Part shown: positions 1 to 8,800 of the stretch, in pieces
Layout: the number at the start of each line of letters is the position of its first letter
Numbering within the stretch: the first letter of the stretch is position 1
From: Hypericibacter sp050729195
GTDB taxonomy: Bacteria; Pseudomonadota; Alphaproteobacteria; Dongiales; Dongiaceae
Assembly: GCF_050729195.1 (NCBI RefSeq)
Contig: NZ_JBOHKS010000239.1
Coordinates: 1 to 25,541 of the forward strand
DNA length: 25,541 nt
Direction: 5' to 3'
Position numbers and translations under genes: made by a program
The notes under the pieces: generated by a model
What the model saw: only the letters and a program-made list of their open reading frames with translations
Databases searched by the model: none
Told to the model about the DNA's origin: nothing

Positions 1-2
1 AT

Positions 3-632
3 CCCTACCTGACGCAGTTGGAGACGCGCGTCGCTTCCGTCGCCGGCGCCGAGGTCGCGCTCGAAGCGACGATCTTCTATGCGCTCTCGGGCGGGCAAGA
101 AAGCGACGCCAGCACCATCGGCGGGAAGCCTGTGCTCGAGGCGCGCAAGAGCGGAGTCGATATTCTCTATCGATTGCAGGAAGACCATGGGCTCGTCGCC
201 GGCGAGGCGGTCACGGTCACGGTCGCGATCGACTGGGAGCGCCGCTACCGGTTGATGCGGCTGCATTTCGCGGCCGAGGTTGTCCTCGAACTCGCTTACA
301 AGCATCTCGCCGGGATCGAGAAGATCGGTGCCCATATCGCCGCCGACAAGGCGCGTATCGACTTCGAATGGGCCGAACCGATCACCCCGTCCTTGCCGCT
401 GCTGGGCGAGGGCTTGCGTCGGATCGTCGAGAGCAATCGGCCGATCGTCAGCGCCTTCAACGACGAGGCGGCACAGCGCCGCTACTGGGAAGTCCCCGGC
501 TTCGCTCGCGTCCCTTGCGGCGGCACGCATTTGAAACGCACGGGCGAGGTGGGGACCATGACGTTGAAGCGGCGCAATATCGGGAAGGGGAAGGAGCGGG
601 TGGAGATTTTTCTGGCGGGAGAAGCGCGTTAA
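3..632 (+). CDS. Alanyl-tRNA editing protein, AlaX type (5' end outside window)
   Basis: Free-standing homologue of the AlaRS editing domain. The family hydrolyses mischarged Ser- or Gly-tRNA(Ala) in the cytoplasm. The reading frame is open from the window edge (P-Y-L-T-Q-L-E-T-R...), and homologues have a short N-terminal stretch before this, so the true start lies upstream. The TTG at 18 is unlikely to be the start. Visible landmarks are the SGGQ-S/D region, an R-x-M-R-L-H-F-A-A-E segment where the family zinc motif HxxxH falls, and the second zinc motif CGGTH near the C-terminus, followed by a basic GKGKER stretch. The second histidine of HxxxH is Glu here (HFAAE). From memory this occurs in a proteobacterial subfamily, so it need not mean loss of function. 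The gene is convergent with the MscS-type gene. The family call is firm; substrate preference is not visible. Confidence 0.88.
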   Translation, partial: PYLTQLETRVASVAGAEVALEATIFYALSGGQESDASTIGGKPVLEARKSGVDILYRLQEDHGLVAGEAVTVTVAIDWERRYRLMRLHFAAEVVLELAYKHLAGIEKIGAHIAADKARIDFEWAEPITPSLPLLGEGLRRIVESNRPIVSAFNDEAAQRRYWEVPGFARVPCGGTHLKRTGEVGTMTLKRRNIGKGKERVEIFLAGEAR

Positions 633-640
633 GTTCCTTT

Positions 641-733
641 GTCCCTTACCTCGCCTCGCGGGGGAAGGTTAGGAAGGGGGCCGACGCGATGTCGGTGCTG
701 TCCAGTCCTCTCCCCCGAAGATGGGAGAAGGAT
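641..733. repeat. REP-like GC-rich palindromic intergenic element
   Basis: The convergent gap 633-852 holds no credible gene. It contains C-rich and G-rich blocks in opposition: CCTTACCTCGCC against GGGGAAGGTTAGG, then CCTCTCCCCC against GGGAGAAGG. A small perfect stem CCGAC/GTCGG lies at 681-695. This looks like the dispersed intergenic palindromes common in alphaproteobacteria, but no second copy is visible in this window. A run of six T at 845-850 just before the next stop codon may help terminate the upstream transcript. Confidence 0.35.
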
Positions 734-852
734 ACCCCTGTTCCTACTCCATCTTCGTCCTATTGCATGCACGCGGGTGCGCCAAGTCAGTCAGCGGCTC
801 GCGGCGACGTGTCAAGCGCCGAAAATAGAGTGTTGGCGGGCGGCTTTTTTCA

Positions 853-3126
853 TTACCCGGCGGTGACCGATGTGCCCGTCACCGCCTTGGCTTGATCGGC
901 CGTGAGCATCCCGGCCCCGAGCGTCAGGCCCCATTTTTCGGCGAGCTGAACCACGTCCACGAACAACGCGTGCTTCGCGGCGCGTTCCGCATTCTGGGTT
1001 GGCACGTCCAGATAGGTCATCAACTCGACCTGGACCCCCGACATGGTGATACTGGAAACGCCGATATCGGTGCGGTTGGCCACGAATGCCTCGTCACCGG
1101 TAACCCGCTGTCGCACCGCTTCTGTAAATGCATCCAATTTTTCGGGCGTGGCGCCGGATGTGACGAGCAGTTGCGTCTTGAGCAGACGGTAGCGTCGCGT
1201 CCCGAGGTTGTTGATGACTGAATCGGCGAGCTTGCCGTTGGGTACCACCATGATGCTGTCCTGCGCGGTGCGCACGCGGGTGGAGCGGATGCCTACATGC
1301 TCAACTGATCCATCGATATCACCGCTGGTGATCCAGTCGCCGCTACGAAACGGTCGGTCACTCACCAGGATTCCCGCGCCGAACACGTTCGACAGGGTCT
1401 CGCGCGAGGCGAATGCAAAGGCAAGCCCGCCGATACCAAATCCAGCCAGGATGCCACTGGCCGGAATCGACAAGAAATGGGCAACACCCAGCAGGCCAGC
1501 GATGACGACGCCGAGGCGGGCGGCAGCCACCAGCAGGGTGAACAAGATGTCATCGGTGGCAGTGATGGTGCGTTTCGCAATGCGCTGCAGGACAACAGCG
1601 GCGACTTCCAGCAGATGCCACAGGAGGACGGAACCGGCCAAGATCAGAATCATGCCGAGGACCGGGTAGGTGTAGCGCCGCACTTCCTCCGGCGCGCCGA
1701 CGACCGGGGGGAAAGGCACGGCGACCAGCAGCCCGATGGCGATTCCGGCCGCCCAGACAAAGACGCGCGACTGGCTGATTTGGTCGCCAGCCAGCCAGGC
1801 GGTCACGCGCCGGACCAGCCATGCGCCGAGCAAGCCGGTCAGCGCGGCGCTGAGAAATACGATGACCGCGGCAATCACTTGCCAATATTCGATTCCGCCG
1901 ACCCGGCCGAGCAGACCGGGTAAATGGGCACGAACCATCTCACGCAGGGTGAAGAAGGGTGCGTCCGGGATCAGCCCTGGGGGTGTAATCAGCGGCGGCG
2001 GCAGGTCGTCGATGGCCCGGTAGAGCTCGTCGGCGTCCGCCACGGTTTCGGTCGTGAACTTCCACGGCGCATTCGCGTCGGGCCCGCTGGGAGCGATGAT
2101 GATGCGGCCCGCCGGATGGCTGAAATGGAGATACGGGGTACGATTCGCACCGTCGTCGGGGATCGCCTGCAGGCCGACCAGCCCGATCTTGTCGAGCACC
2201 CGGCGGAGGTACTGGGCGACCAACGCGCCGTGCCCATCGCGAAACGCCTCGGGGATAGCCGACAGATCGAGCGTGGAGAGCGCCAGCGCCCGCCCGGCGC
2301 CGTTCCAGTCGGCCATACCTTCAAGGAAGCTGCGCATTGTGTCGCGGGGGTTCTGCAGGCGCTTGAATGCGTCCGCGGCGGGCTCCTGTCCGCCGCGTGC
2401 GGCCAGCAAGGTGCGGCGGGCGGCGCTGAGCTCCTCATCACCCGGCATGTGAATGCGCCAGCTTCCCTTGTCGTCCCTTACCATGGTGAGAGTGACTGAC
2501 GCGCTCGACCCCGATTGCTCCAGCTTTACCGGCACCATATTGCCAGAGGCCTCGGTCGGCAGCGCCCAAACATGGAAGGTCGTGAGGTCGATCAGGCTGA
2601 ACAACTCCTTCACCCGCTGGAGCTGCTCGGCGCTTGGCATCGCCGACTCAGCGGTGCCGAATTCGACGGCCAGCATCGCCGTGCCCCATTCATCTGGTCG
2701 GCCGGCCCGGGCCAGGTTGCCGTAGCCGATGAAGCGCTGAAATGCTTCGCGCGGGCTGCTGAGGTCGAATTCGGCCGTGCCGTTCCGTCCGGCCGAGCGT
2801 GCGCCAGTCCACCATTCGCCGGTGTCAAATCGGCCGCTGAAGCTGTTGCCATCGCGGCCCATGACGAAGAGGAAAGTGCCGCTTTTGTCCCCCTCAAACC
2901 ATCTGCCGTCCAGGCGCTGCCCCTTGGCGACGGCCTCAACTCGGCCGCCGTAGAGCGGGTAAGTGCCAGTGACGCGGTCGCCCTGCTGCTCAAGTGACAG
3001 GATGGCGCCGCCATCGCGCCAGGCCGTCGCCCAGGTGCCCGACCAAGAGCCGTCGGCGTGGGCAACGCTGCTGGCGACCAAAAGAACCACGAGCATCGCC
3101 AGGATGCGGAGCATCGGCGGTATCAT
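853..3126 (-). CDS. MscS-family mechanosensitive channel with large periplasmic N-terminal domain
   Basis: Predicted inner-membrane channel of 757 residues. Start chosen at 3126 (MIPPMLRILA...), which gives a classic Sec signal peptide ending near A-H-A (residue 24); 3114 is an alternative. The frame stays open further upstream, but that stretch is a transposase remnant and then overlaps the next gene. Residues about 28-110 look like a beta-rich domain (repeated short G/W/F strands). Residues 110-400 are soluble with no recognised fold. Membrane helices follow at about 415-440, 453-477, 485-515, 525-550 and 555-590. The last is the glycine/alanine-rich pore helix leading into the beta domain with the family signature (GFGIGGLAFAFASRE...LSNVFGAG, then F-R-S-G-D-W-I, residues 562-599). 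MscS-family channels relieve hypo-osmotic pressure. A role for the N-terminal domain is not visible. The MscS assignment is firm. Confidence 0.87.
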   Translation of the reverse strand: MIPPMLRILAMLVVLLVASSVAHADGSWSGTWATAWRDGGAILSLEQQGDRVTGTYPLYGGRVEAVAKGQRLDGRWFEGDKSGTFLFVMGRDGNSFSGRFDTGEWWTGARSAGRNGTAEFDLSSPREAFQRFIGYGNLARAGRPDEWGTAMLAVEFGTAESAMPSAEQLQRVKELFSLIDLTTFHVWALPTEASGNMVPVKLEQSGSSASVTLTMVRDDKGSWRIHMPGDEELSAARRTLLAARGGQEPAADAFKRLQNPRDTMRSFLEGMADWNGAGRALALSTLDLSAIPEAFRDGHGALVAQYLRRVLDKIGLVGLQAIPDDGANRTPYLHFSHPAGRIIIAPSGPDANAPWKFTTETVADADELYRAIDDLPPPLITPPGLIPDAPFFTLREMVRAHLPGLLGRVGGIEYWQVIAAVIVFLSAALTGLLGAWLVRRVTAWLAGDQISQSRVFVWAAGIAIGLLVAVPFPPVVGAPEEVRRYTYPVLGMILILAGSVLLWHLLEVAAVVLQRIAKRTITATDDILFTLLVAAARLGVVIAGLLGVAHFLSIPASGILAGFGIGGLAFAFASRETLSNVFGAGILVSDRPFRSGDWITSGDIDGSVEHVGIRSTRVRTAQDSIMVVPNGKLADSVINNLGTRRYRLLKTQLLVTSGATPEKLDAFTEAVRQRVTGDEAFVANRTDIGVSSITMSGVQVELMTYLDVPTQNAERAAKHALFVDVVQLAEKWGLTLGAGMLTADQAKAVTGTSVTAG

Positions 3127-3213
3127 CCGGACGGCTCGCCCGCGCGCGCAAACCATTTCGCCCGACATCCAGCGGATGAACGGCTTTCCTGGGCCGATGT
3201 GATTGCGTTCCGC

Positions 3214-3402
3214 ACTACCTCTGTGTGCGTCAGCGAGCACGCCGCCTGCCATCGCGCCAAGGCCGAGGGTGCCGCCAAGCTCACGAGAGTCCGGCAAGCC
3301 AGCATCAGACGTGTCGCCAGAGCCTCGAAACTGGAACGTCAATCGACGGTCGAAATCCAGCCTGAGCAGACCATCAACTGATTCACCCGTTGGGTTCTCC
3401 AT
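3214..3402 (-). pseudogene. Remnant of an IS1380-family transposase N-terminus
   Basis: The 370-base gap 3127-3496 holds no intact gene. On the minus strand it encodes, from an ATG at 3402, about 63 residues containing L-R-L-D-F-D-R-R-L-T-F-Q-F-R-G-S, then T-S-D-A-G-L, R-E-L, and G-A-M-A-G-G-V-L-A-D-A-H-R-G. This pattern (FDRR...F.G...SDAGL...REL...LGL...A..LAD.R.G) resembles the N-terminus of IS1380-type transposases as I remember them. The similarity stops near 3214 and no catalytic domain follows; the rest of a transposase of roughly 450 residues is gone. The frame runs by chance into the MscS-type gene. No terminal inverted repeats were found. Confidence 0.55.
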
Positions 3403-3496
3403 GGTGGCCTCGCGCAATCCGATCGGCCTATTTGTTATTCTTTCTGAACCGCCACAAGAACGCAGCAAACCACTGCGCCATCGGGCGAATGCAAGC

Positions 3497-4771
3497 TTAC
3501 TGCACCGCCACCGCTTCCAGCTTCCGTCCCAGACTCTTCGCGACCGCGCGCGCGATGTCGATGCCGGTGATGTAGGCGCCATGGGCGGTCGCGTGGAACT
3601 CGGTCGAGGTGGCTTCGCCGGCGAAGAACAGGCGGTCCTCGATCGGCCGTGAGATCTCGGCGCGTTGGTGGCCCTGGCCCGGCAAGGCCGCGGAATAGGA
3701 GCCCTTGACCCAGGGGTCGCCGGCCCAGGCGGTGACGATGCTGCGGGTCACGTATTTCTTGATGTCGCTGCCGAACGCCTTCGCCAGTTTCTCCTTGGCG
3801 AGCTCGACCGCGGCGGCCTGGCCGGCGCGCTCGAGCCAGAGCGCGAAGCGCCCGCCGGTATAGCCCACGACCCAATCCTGGCCGAAGGGGCGGATGCCGA
3901 ATCCCATCGGCTCGGCGCTTTCTTCCAGCAAGAGCGAGCCCTTGGGGAAATCGGGACCGAAGGGATCGCGATCCAGCATCAGCCCGATGCGATTATGCGT
4001 GCCCAGCGGCAGCGCTTCGATCGCGGCCTGCTTCCAGTTCGGTAGCGCCGGGTCGAAGCGGATATCGCCGGCGCCCAGGATGCCGGTCGAGACGGTGACG
4101 ATGACGCGCCTGGCCTTGATCGGTCCCCTCTTGCTGTGCAGCACCGCTTCCGAGCCGCCCCATTCGATCCGCTGGACGGCGCAATTGAGCGTCACCGGCA
4201 CATCGGCGCCGAAGCGTGCGATCAGGGCGCCGAAACCTTCCCGCAGCGGCCAGTTCTCGTCGGTGTCGTTGTAATGAAGCGTGTCCATGACCGAGACCTG
4301 ATCGGAATCGACCGCGTTGCCGATCGTGGTCCAGTAGTCGAACACCTGGGTCCAGCGATTCTCGCGCTCGGTCGCTTCGGCCACCGAGATGTCGCGGCCC
4401 TGCTGGGCCGCCGCGATCACGGCGTCATGGTTGCGATCGATGAAGGCCTCGAGCTCGCCGCCTTCGGCGGCCGTCGCCTTGCGGCCGTCGATGAAGAGGC
4501 TGCGCGGATAGCTGCCCTTGCGGTAATAGAACCCGTATTTGTCGGCGATCGCGACATAGGGGTTCAGGCTGGCCGAATGCATCCAATGGCAGCCGAGATC
4601 GAACGGCACGCCCGGCGCCAGCTCCTCGGTATAGCCGCGCCCGCCGATCCGGTGCGAGGCTTCGAGCACCACCACGTCGAGCCCCAGGCTACGGGCGGTC
4701 TTGGCAGCGGCCAGTCCGGCCGAGCCTGCCCCCACAATGGCAACGTCGTAGACTTGTCCTGCACCCGCCAT
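3497..4771 (-). CDS. Flavin-dependent amine oxidase (NAD(P)/FAD-dependent oxidoreductase)
   Basis: Soluble FAD enzyme of about 424 residues in the flavin monoamine oxidase family, which oxidises amines to imines/aldehydes with release of H2O2. Start chosen at 4771 (MAGAGQVYDVAIVGAG...) because the dinucleotide-binding strand begins right after it and a GGGAG lies about 11 bases upstream. An in-frame ATG at 4852 would add 27 residues with no family resemblance. Motifs: GAGSAG (residues 14-19) and the following V-V-V-L-E-A-S-x-R-I-G-G-R typical of MAO/PAO enzymes, and near the C-terminus F-F-A-G-E-A followed by H-G-A-Y-x-T-G, which contacts FAD. It is divergent from the HdeD-like gene. Its substrate cannot be read from sequence. 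It could supply amine catabolism like the cluster at 18-25 kb, but it is not linked to it. Confidence 0.85.
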   Translation of the reverse strand: MAGAGQVYDVAIVGAGSAGLAAAKTARSLGLDVVVLEASHRIGGRGYTEELAPGVPFDLGCHWMHSASLNPYVAIADKYGFYYRKGSYPRSLFIDGRKATAAEGGELEAFIDRNHDAVIAAAQQGRDISVAEATERENRWTQVFDYWTTIGNAVDSDQVSVMDTLHYNDTDENWPLREGFGALIARFGADVPVTLNCAVQRIEWGGSEAVLHSKRGPIKARRVIVTVSTGILGAGDIRFDPALPNWKQAAIEALPLGTHNRIGLMLDRDPFGPDFPKGSLLLEESAEPMGFGIRPFGQDWVVGYTGGRFALWLERAGQAAAVELAKEKLAKAFGSDIKKYVTRSIVTAWAGDPWVKGSYSAALPGQGHQRAEISRPIEDRLFFAGEATSTEFHATAHGAYITGIDIARAVAKSLGRKLEAVAVQ

Positions 4772-4889
4772 GATCGCCCAGCTCCCGGCCCTTGAATGAA
4801 CTCGATAAGACTTGTCTGCATCGACCGCCAGCGGCTTGATGGCCCCCGGCATCGCCCCGATATGGCTTATGATCGGACGGGTTGGAGGC

Positions 4890-4960
4890 CGCCAGACCCC
4901 GGGGTGGCCGGACTATAGCGGCCGGACCCCGGGCGGTGAAGCCGCCGGGGAAACCCCGGG
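4890..4960. repeat. GC-rich dyads in divergent promoter region
   Basis: The divergent gap 4772-5049 contains the 8-bp palindrome CCCCGGGG at 4897-4904. It also has a strong imperfect hairpin made by CCCCGGGCGG (4927-4936) and CCGCCGGGG (4942-4950), and a further CCCCGGG at 4954-4960. GGCCGGAC occurs twice (from about 4906 and 4920). The elements lie between two divergent starts, so they could be regulatory or simply a GC-rich repeat. No clear -35/-10 pair was found. Confidence 0.3.
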
Positions 4961-5049
4961 ATTGCTTATGGTTATGAGCCTCGCCGACGCCAGCCCCGGC
5001 GCGGTCGCAGGCCTCGACCCGCAACGGGGCATCGGGAACGGGGTGACTC

Positions 5050-5646
5050 ATGTCAGCAAACGACATCAAGCCTGCCGACGCTATCAGGAAAGCCGCGAAT
5101 CTCTCGATCGGCCTCGGCATCCTGCTGTTGATCCTGGGCGTCATCGCCGTCTGCTTTCCGCTGGCGAGCTCGCTCGCCGCGGCGATCTGGGTCGGCTGGC
5201 TCCTGCTGATCGGCGGCGCGGTGCTGCTGGTTCATGCGCTCCGCGGCCGGCAGGAGAGCGGCTTCTGGTTCAAGCTGCTTTGGGCGATCGTCTATCTGGT
5301 GGCGGGATTGCTGCTCCTCGCCAGCCCCGTCAGCGGCGTGCTGACCCTAACCCTCGTCCTGGCGGTGCTCTGGATCGTCGAGGGCGCCACCGCGATCGCG
5401 CTGGCCTTTCGCCTGAAGCCGGCGAGCCCCTGGGGCTGGGTCCTGTTCGACGGCATCGTGACCGTCCTGCTCGGGCTTCTGATCTGGATCGGCTGGCCCG
5501 GCAATGCGCCCTGGCTGCTGGGTCTTTTCCTCGGCATCAGCCTGCTCTCGACCGGCATCTCGGTGCTGCTGTTCGGGCTGGCCTTGCGGTCGGGCAGCTT
5601 CAGGCCCGGTTCGTCGCGATTGTCCGCGATCGATCCCGGCGTCTGA
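5050..5646 (+). CDS. HdeD family (DUF308) membrane protein
   Basis: Integral membrane protein of 198 residues with six evenly spaced hydrophobic helices at about 18-38, 44-64, 74-93, 98-118, 128-147 and 152-174. A polar N-terminus and a short basic, Ser-rich C-terminal tail flank them. Length, helix number and the G-I-L-L-L-I-L-G-V-I-A repeat pattern fit the HdeD/DUF308 family, named for the E. coli acid-stress locus protein. The molecular function of the family is not settled. The start at 5050 directly precedes the first helix; only a weak GGGG lies 7-10 bases upstream. It is divergent from the amine oxidase and 184 bases upstream of putA on the same strand, so co-transcription with putA is possible but not shown. 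No promoter or terminator was recognised in the 184-base gap. Confidence 0.8.
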   Translation: MSANDIKPADAIRKAANLSIGLGILLLILGVIAVCFPLASSLAAAIWVGWLLLIGGAVLLVHALRGRQESGFWFKLLWAIVYLVAGLLLLASPVSGVLTLTLVLAVLWIVEGATAIALAFRLKPASPWGWVLFDGIVTVLLGLLIWIGWPGNAPWLLGLFLGISLLSTGISVLLFGLALRSGSFRPGSSRLSAIDPGV

Positions 5647-5830
5647 TCCGGTGATGCCGATCATGGCGGAGAGCCTCCGCCTTGCCAGCGCCGTTTCGAG
5701 GCGATAGGTCTAGGGCCGGCTGCTGCCAGGGTGGCCGGCCGCTTCCTCCCGTCGGCGGGTCCGGAGTGAGGCGCGTCTCCCGCGAACCTGCCTCGTTTCC
5801 GAAAGCGGCTCCGGCCGGCCCCGAACCCTC

Positions 5831-8800
5831 ATGATCTTCCGCGATCCGCCTGAAGCCGCCGGCCCGTTGCGTCAACGTCTGCGCGAGATTTATCGCGCCG
5901 ACGAAGCCGACTGCGTCGAGCGCCTGCTGATCGCGGCCTCGCTGCCGACCGACATGCTCGACCGTATCGCGACCCGCGCGCGCAACCTGGTGCAGGAGGT
6001 GCGGGGCCGTCGTGTCGGCCAGGGCGGGCTCGATGCCTTCCTCCATGAATATGAATTGTCGAGCCGCGAAGGCGTGGTGCTGATGTGCCTGGCCGAGGCG
6101 CTGCTGCGCATTCCCGATGCGGAGACGGCCGACCGGCTGATCAAGGACAAGCTCGCCGACGCCGACTGGGAAAGGCATCTGGGATCCTCGGACTCGATGT
6201 TCGTCAATGCCTCGACCTGGGCGCTGATGCTGACCGGCCGCGTCATGCGCCTCGAACGCGGCGGCTCCGATCTGGCGGGCGTGCTGAAGCGGCTGGTGTC
6301 GCGCAGCGGCGAGCCGGTCATCCGCCAGGCCGTCATGCAGGCGATGCGTATCCTCGGCCGCCAGTTCGTGATGGGCCGCGATATCGAGGAGGCACTCGAG
6401 CGCGCGCGCATCCTGGAGAAGAAGGGCTTCCGCTATTCCTACGACATGCTGGGCGAAGCCGCGCGCACCATGGCCGATGCCGATCGCTACGACCTGGCCT
6501 ATCAGCAGGCGATCCGGGCGATCGGTGCCGCCGCCAAGGGACGCGGGCCGATCGATTCGCCGGGCATCTCGGTCAAGCTGTCGGCGCTCCATCCGCGCTA
6601 CGAGTTCGCCAAGACGGCGCGGGTCATGACCGAGCTGGTGCCGCGCCTGGCAAAGCTCGCGCGAATGGCAAAGGATGTGGGCATCGGCTTCACCGTCGAT
6701 GCCGAGGAGGCCGAGCGGCTCGATCTCTCGCTCGATGTGATCGAGGCCGTCGCGGCCGATCCGACATTGCGGGGCTGGAACGGTTTTGGCCTCGCGATCC
6801 AGGCCTATCAGAAACGCTGCTTCGATCTGATCGACTGGCTGGCCGACGTGGCGCGCCGCCACCAGCGCCGCTTGATGGTACGCCTCGTCAAGGGCGCCTA
6901 TTGGGACAGCGAGGTCAAGCAGAGCCAGGAGCGCGGGCTTCCGGGCTATCCGGTCTTCACCCGCAAGCTCTCGACCGATCTCTCCTACATCGCCTGCGCG
7001 CGCAAGCTCCTGGCCGATCCCGCCTGCTTCTATCCGCAGTTCGCGACTCATAACGCGCATACGCTGGCAGCCGTGCTGGAGATGGCCGGCAACGCGACCG
7101 ATTTCGAGTTCCAGCGCCTCCACGGCATGGGCGACGCGCTCTACGAAGAGGTAACGCCGCCCGAGACGCTCGGCCGCGCCGTGCGCATCTATGCGCCGGT
7201 GGGCAGTCACGAGGATCTGCTGGCCTATCTGGTGCGCCGCCTGCTGGAGAACGGCGCCAATACCTCCTTCGTCAACCGCATCGTCGACGAGAAGGCGCCG
7301 CTCGACGATCTGATCGCCGATCCGGCGAGCCGTGTGCGCCGCCTGCTGCACAAGCCCCACCCGCATATCCCGCTGCCTCGCGATCTCTTCGGCGCCGAAC
7401 GCAAGAATTCCAAGGGCATCGATCTGACCGATCTGGCCGAGCTGCTGCCGCTCGATCGCACCATGGACCAGGCAGTGAAGGAAACGCATCAGGCGGGCCC
7501 CATCGTCGGCGGCCGCGCCCGCAGCGGCAATGCGCACCCGATCCTCAATCCCGCCGACCTGCGCCGCACCGTGGGCCAGGTGGTGGAGGCGGGCGCGCCC
7601 GAGCTCGATGAGGCCCTGGCGCGCGCCTCGCGTGCGCATGAGGACTGGTCGCGTACCCCGGCAGAGACCCGCGCGCAATGTCTTGACCGCGCCGCCGATC
7701 TGATGGAGGCGGATCTGCCGCGGCTGATGGGGCTCGCCATCGCCGAAGCCGGCAAGACCGTGCCCGACGCGCTGGCCGAGGTGCGCGAGGCGGTCGATTT
7801 CTGCCGCTATTACGCCGCCCGCGCGCGGGCGGACTTCGCGCAACCGATGCGCCTGCCGGGCCCGACCGGCGAGCGCAACGAGCTGCGCTTCGCGGGCCGC
7901 GGCGTCTTCGCCTGCATCTCGCCCTGGAACTTCCCGCTCGCGATCTTCTCCGGCCAGGTGACGGCGGCGCTGGTCAGCGGCAATTGCGTCATCGCCAAGC
8001 CGGCCGAGCAGACGCCGCTGATCGCGGCCGCGGCCGTTCGTATCCTGCATCAGGCGGGCATTCCGGCCGACGTGCTGCATCTTCTGCCGGGCGATGGCGA
8101 GAAGGTCGGCGCGCCGCTGGTGGCCGATCCGCGCATCGCCGGCGTCGCCTTCACCGGCTCGACCGAGGTGGCGCGCGGGATCAATCGCGCGCTCGCCGCC
8201 AAGGACGGACCGATCGTGCCGCTGATCGCCGAGACCGGCGGGCAGAACGCGCTGATCGTGGATTCCTCGGCCCTGCCGGAACAGGTGGTGCGCGACGTGC
8301 TGATCTCGGGCCTGCAGAGTGCCGGCCAGCGCTGCTCGGCCTTGCGCGTCCTCTTCGTGCAGCAGGACATCGCGCCCAAGCTCGAGAAGATGCTGGCGGG
8401 CGCCATGGAGGAGCTCAAGGTCGGCGATCCGGCGCTGCTCGAGACCGATATCGGGCCCGTCATCGACGAGGGCGCGAAACAGATGCTCGAAGCCCATGCT
8501 CAGCGCATGGGCCGCGAGAGCCGGCTGCTCTATGAGATGAAGCTCGCCAAGGATCTACCGCCGGGCCATTACTTCGCGCCGCGCGCCTATGTGCTCGATT
8601 CCCTGTCGCGCCTGACGCGCGAGGTATTCGGGCCGGTGCTCCATATCGTCCATTGGCGCGCCGACCAGCTCGACCCGGTGATCGACGCGATCAACGCCAC
8701 CGGCTACGGCCTGACGCTCGGCGTCCATAGCCGCATCGATTCCACCCAGCGCCGCGTCTGGGAGCGGGTCAGGGCCGGCAACACCTATGTGAACCGCAAC

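Noticed and set aside
3127..3582. N-terminal extension of the MscS-type protein to 909 residues
   Set aside because: The extension overlaps the amine oxidase gene and runs through a transposase remnant; a proper signal peptide starts at 3126.
5600..8497. A 965-codon open frame antisense to putA
   Set aside because: Lies opposite the third-position-biased codons of putA, shows R/H/A-rich low-complexity composition with no domain, and putA is complete and conserved. It is a high-GC shadow frame.
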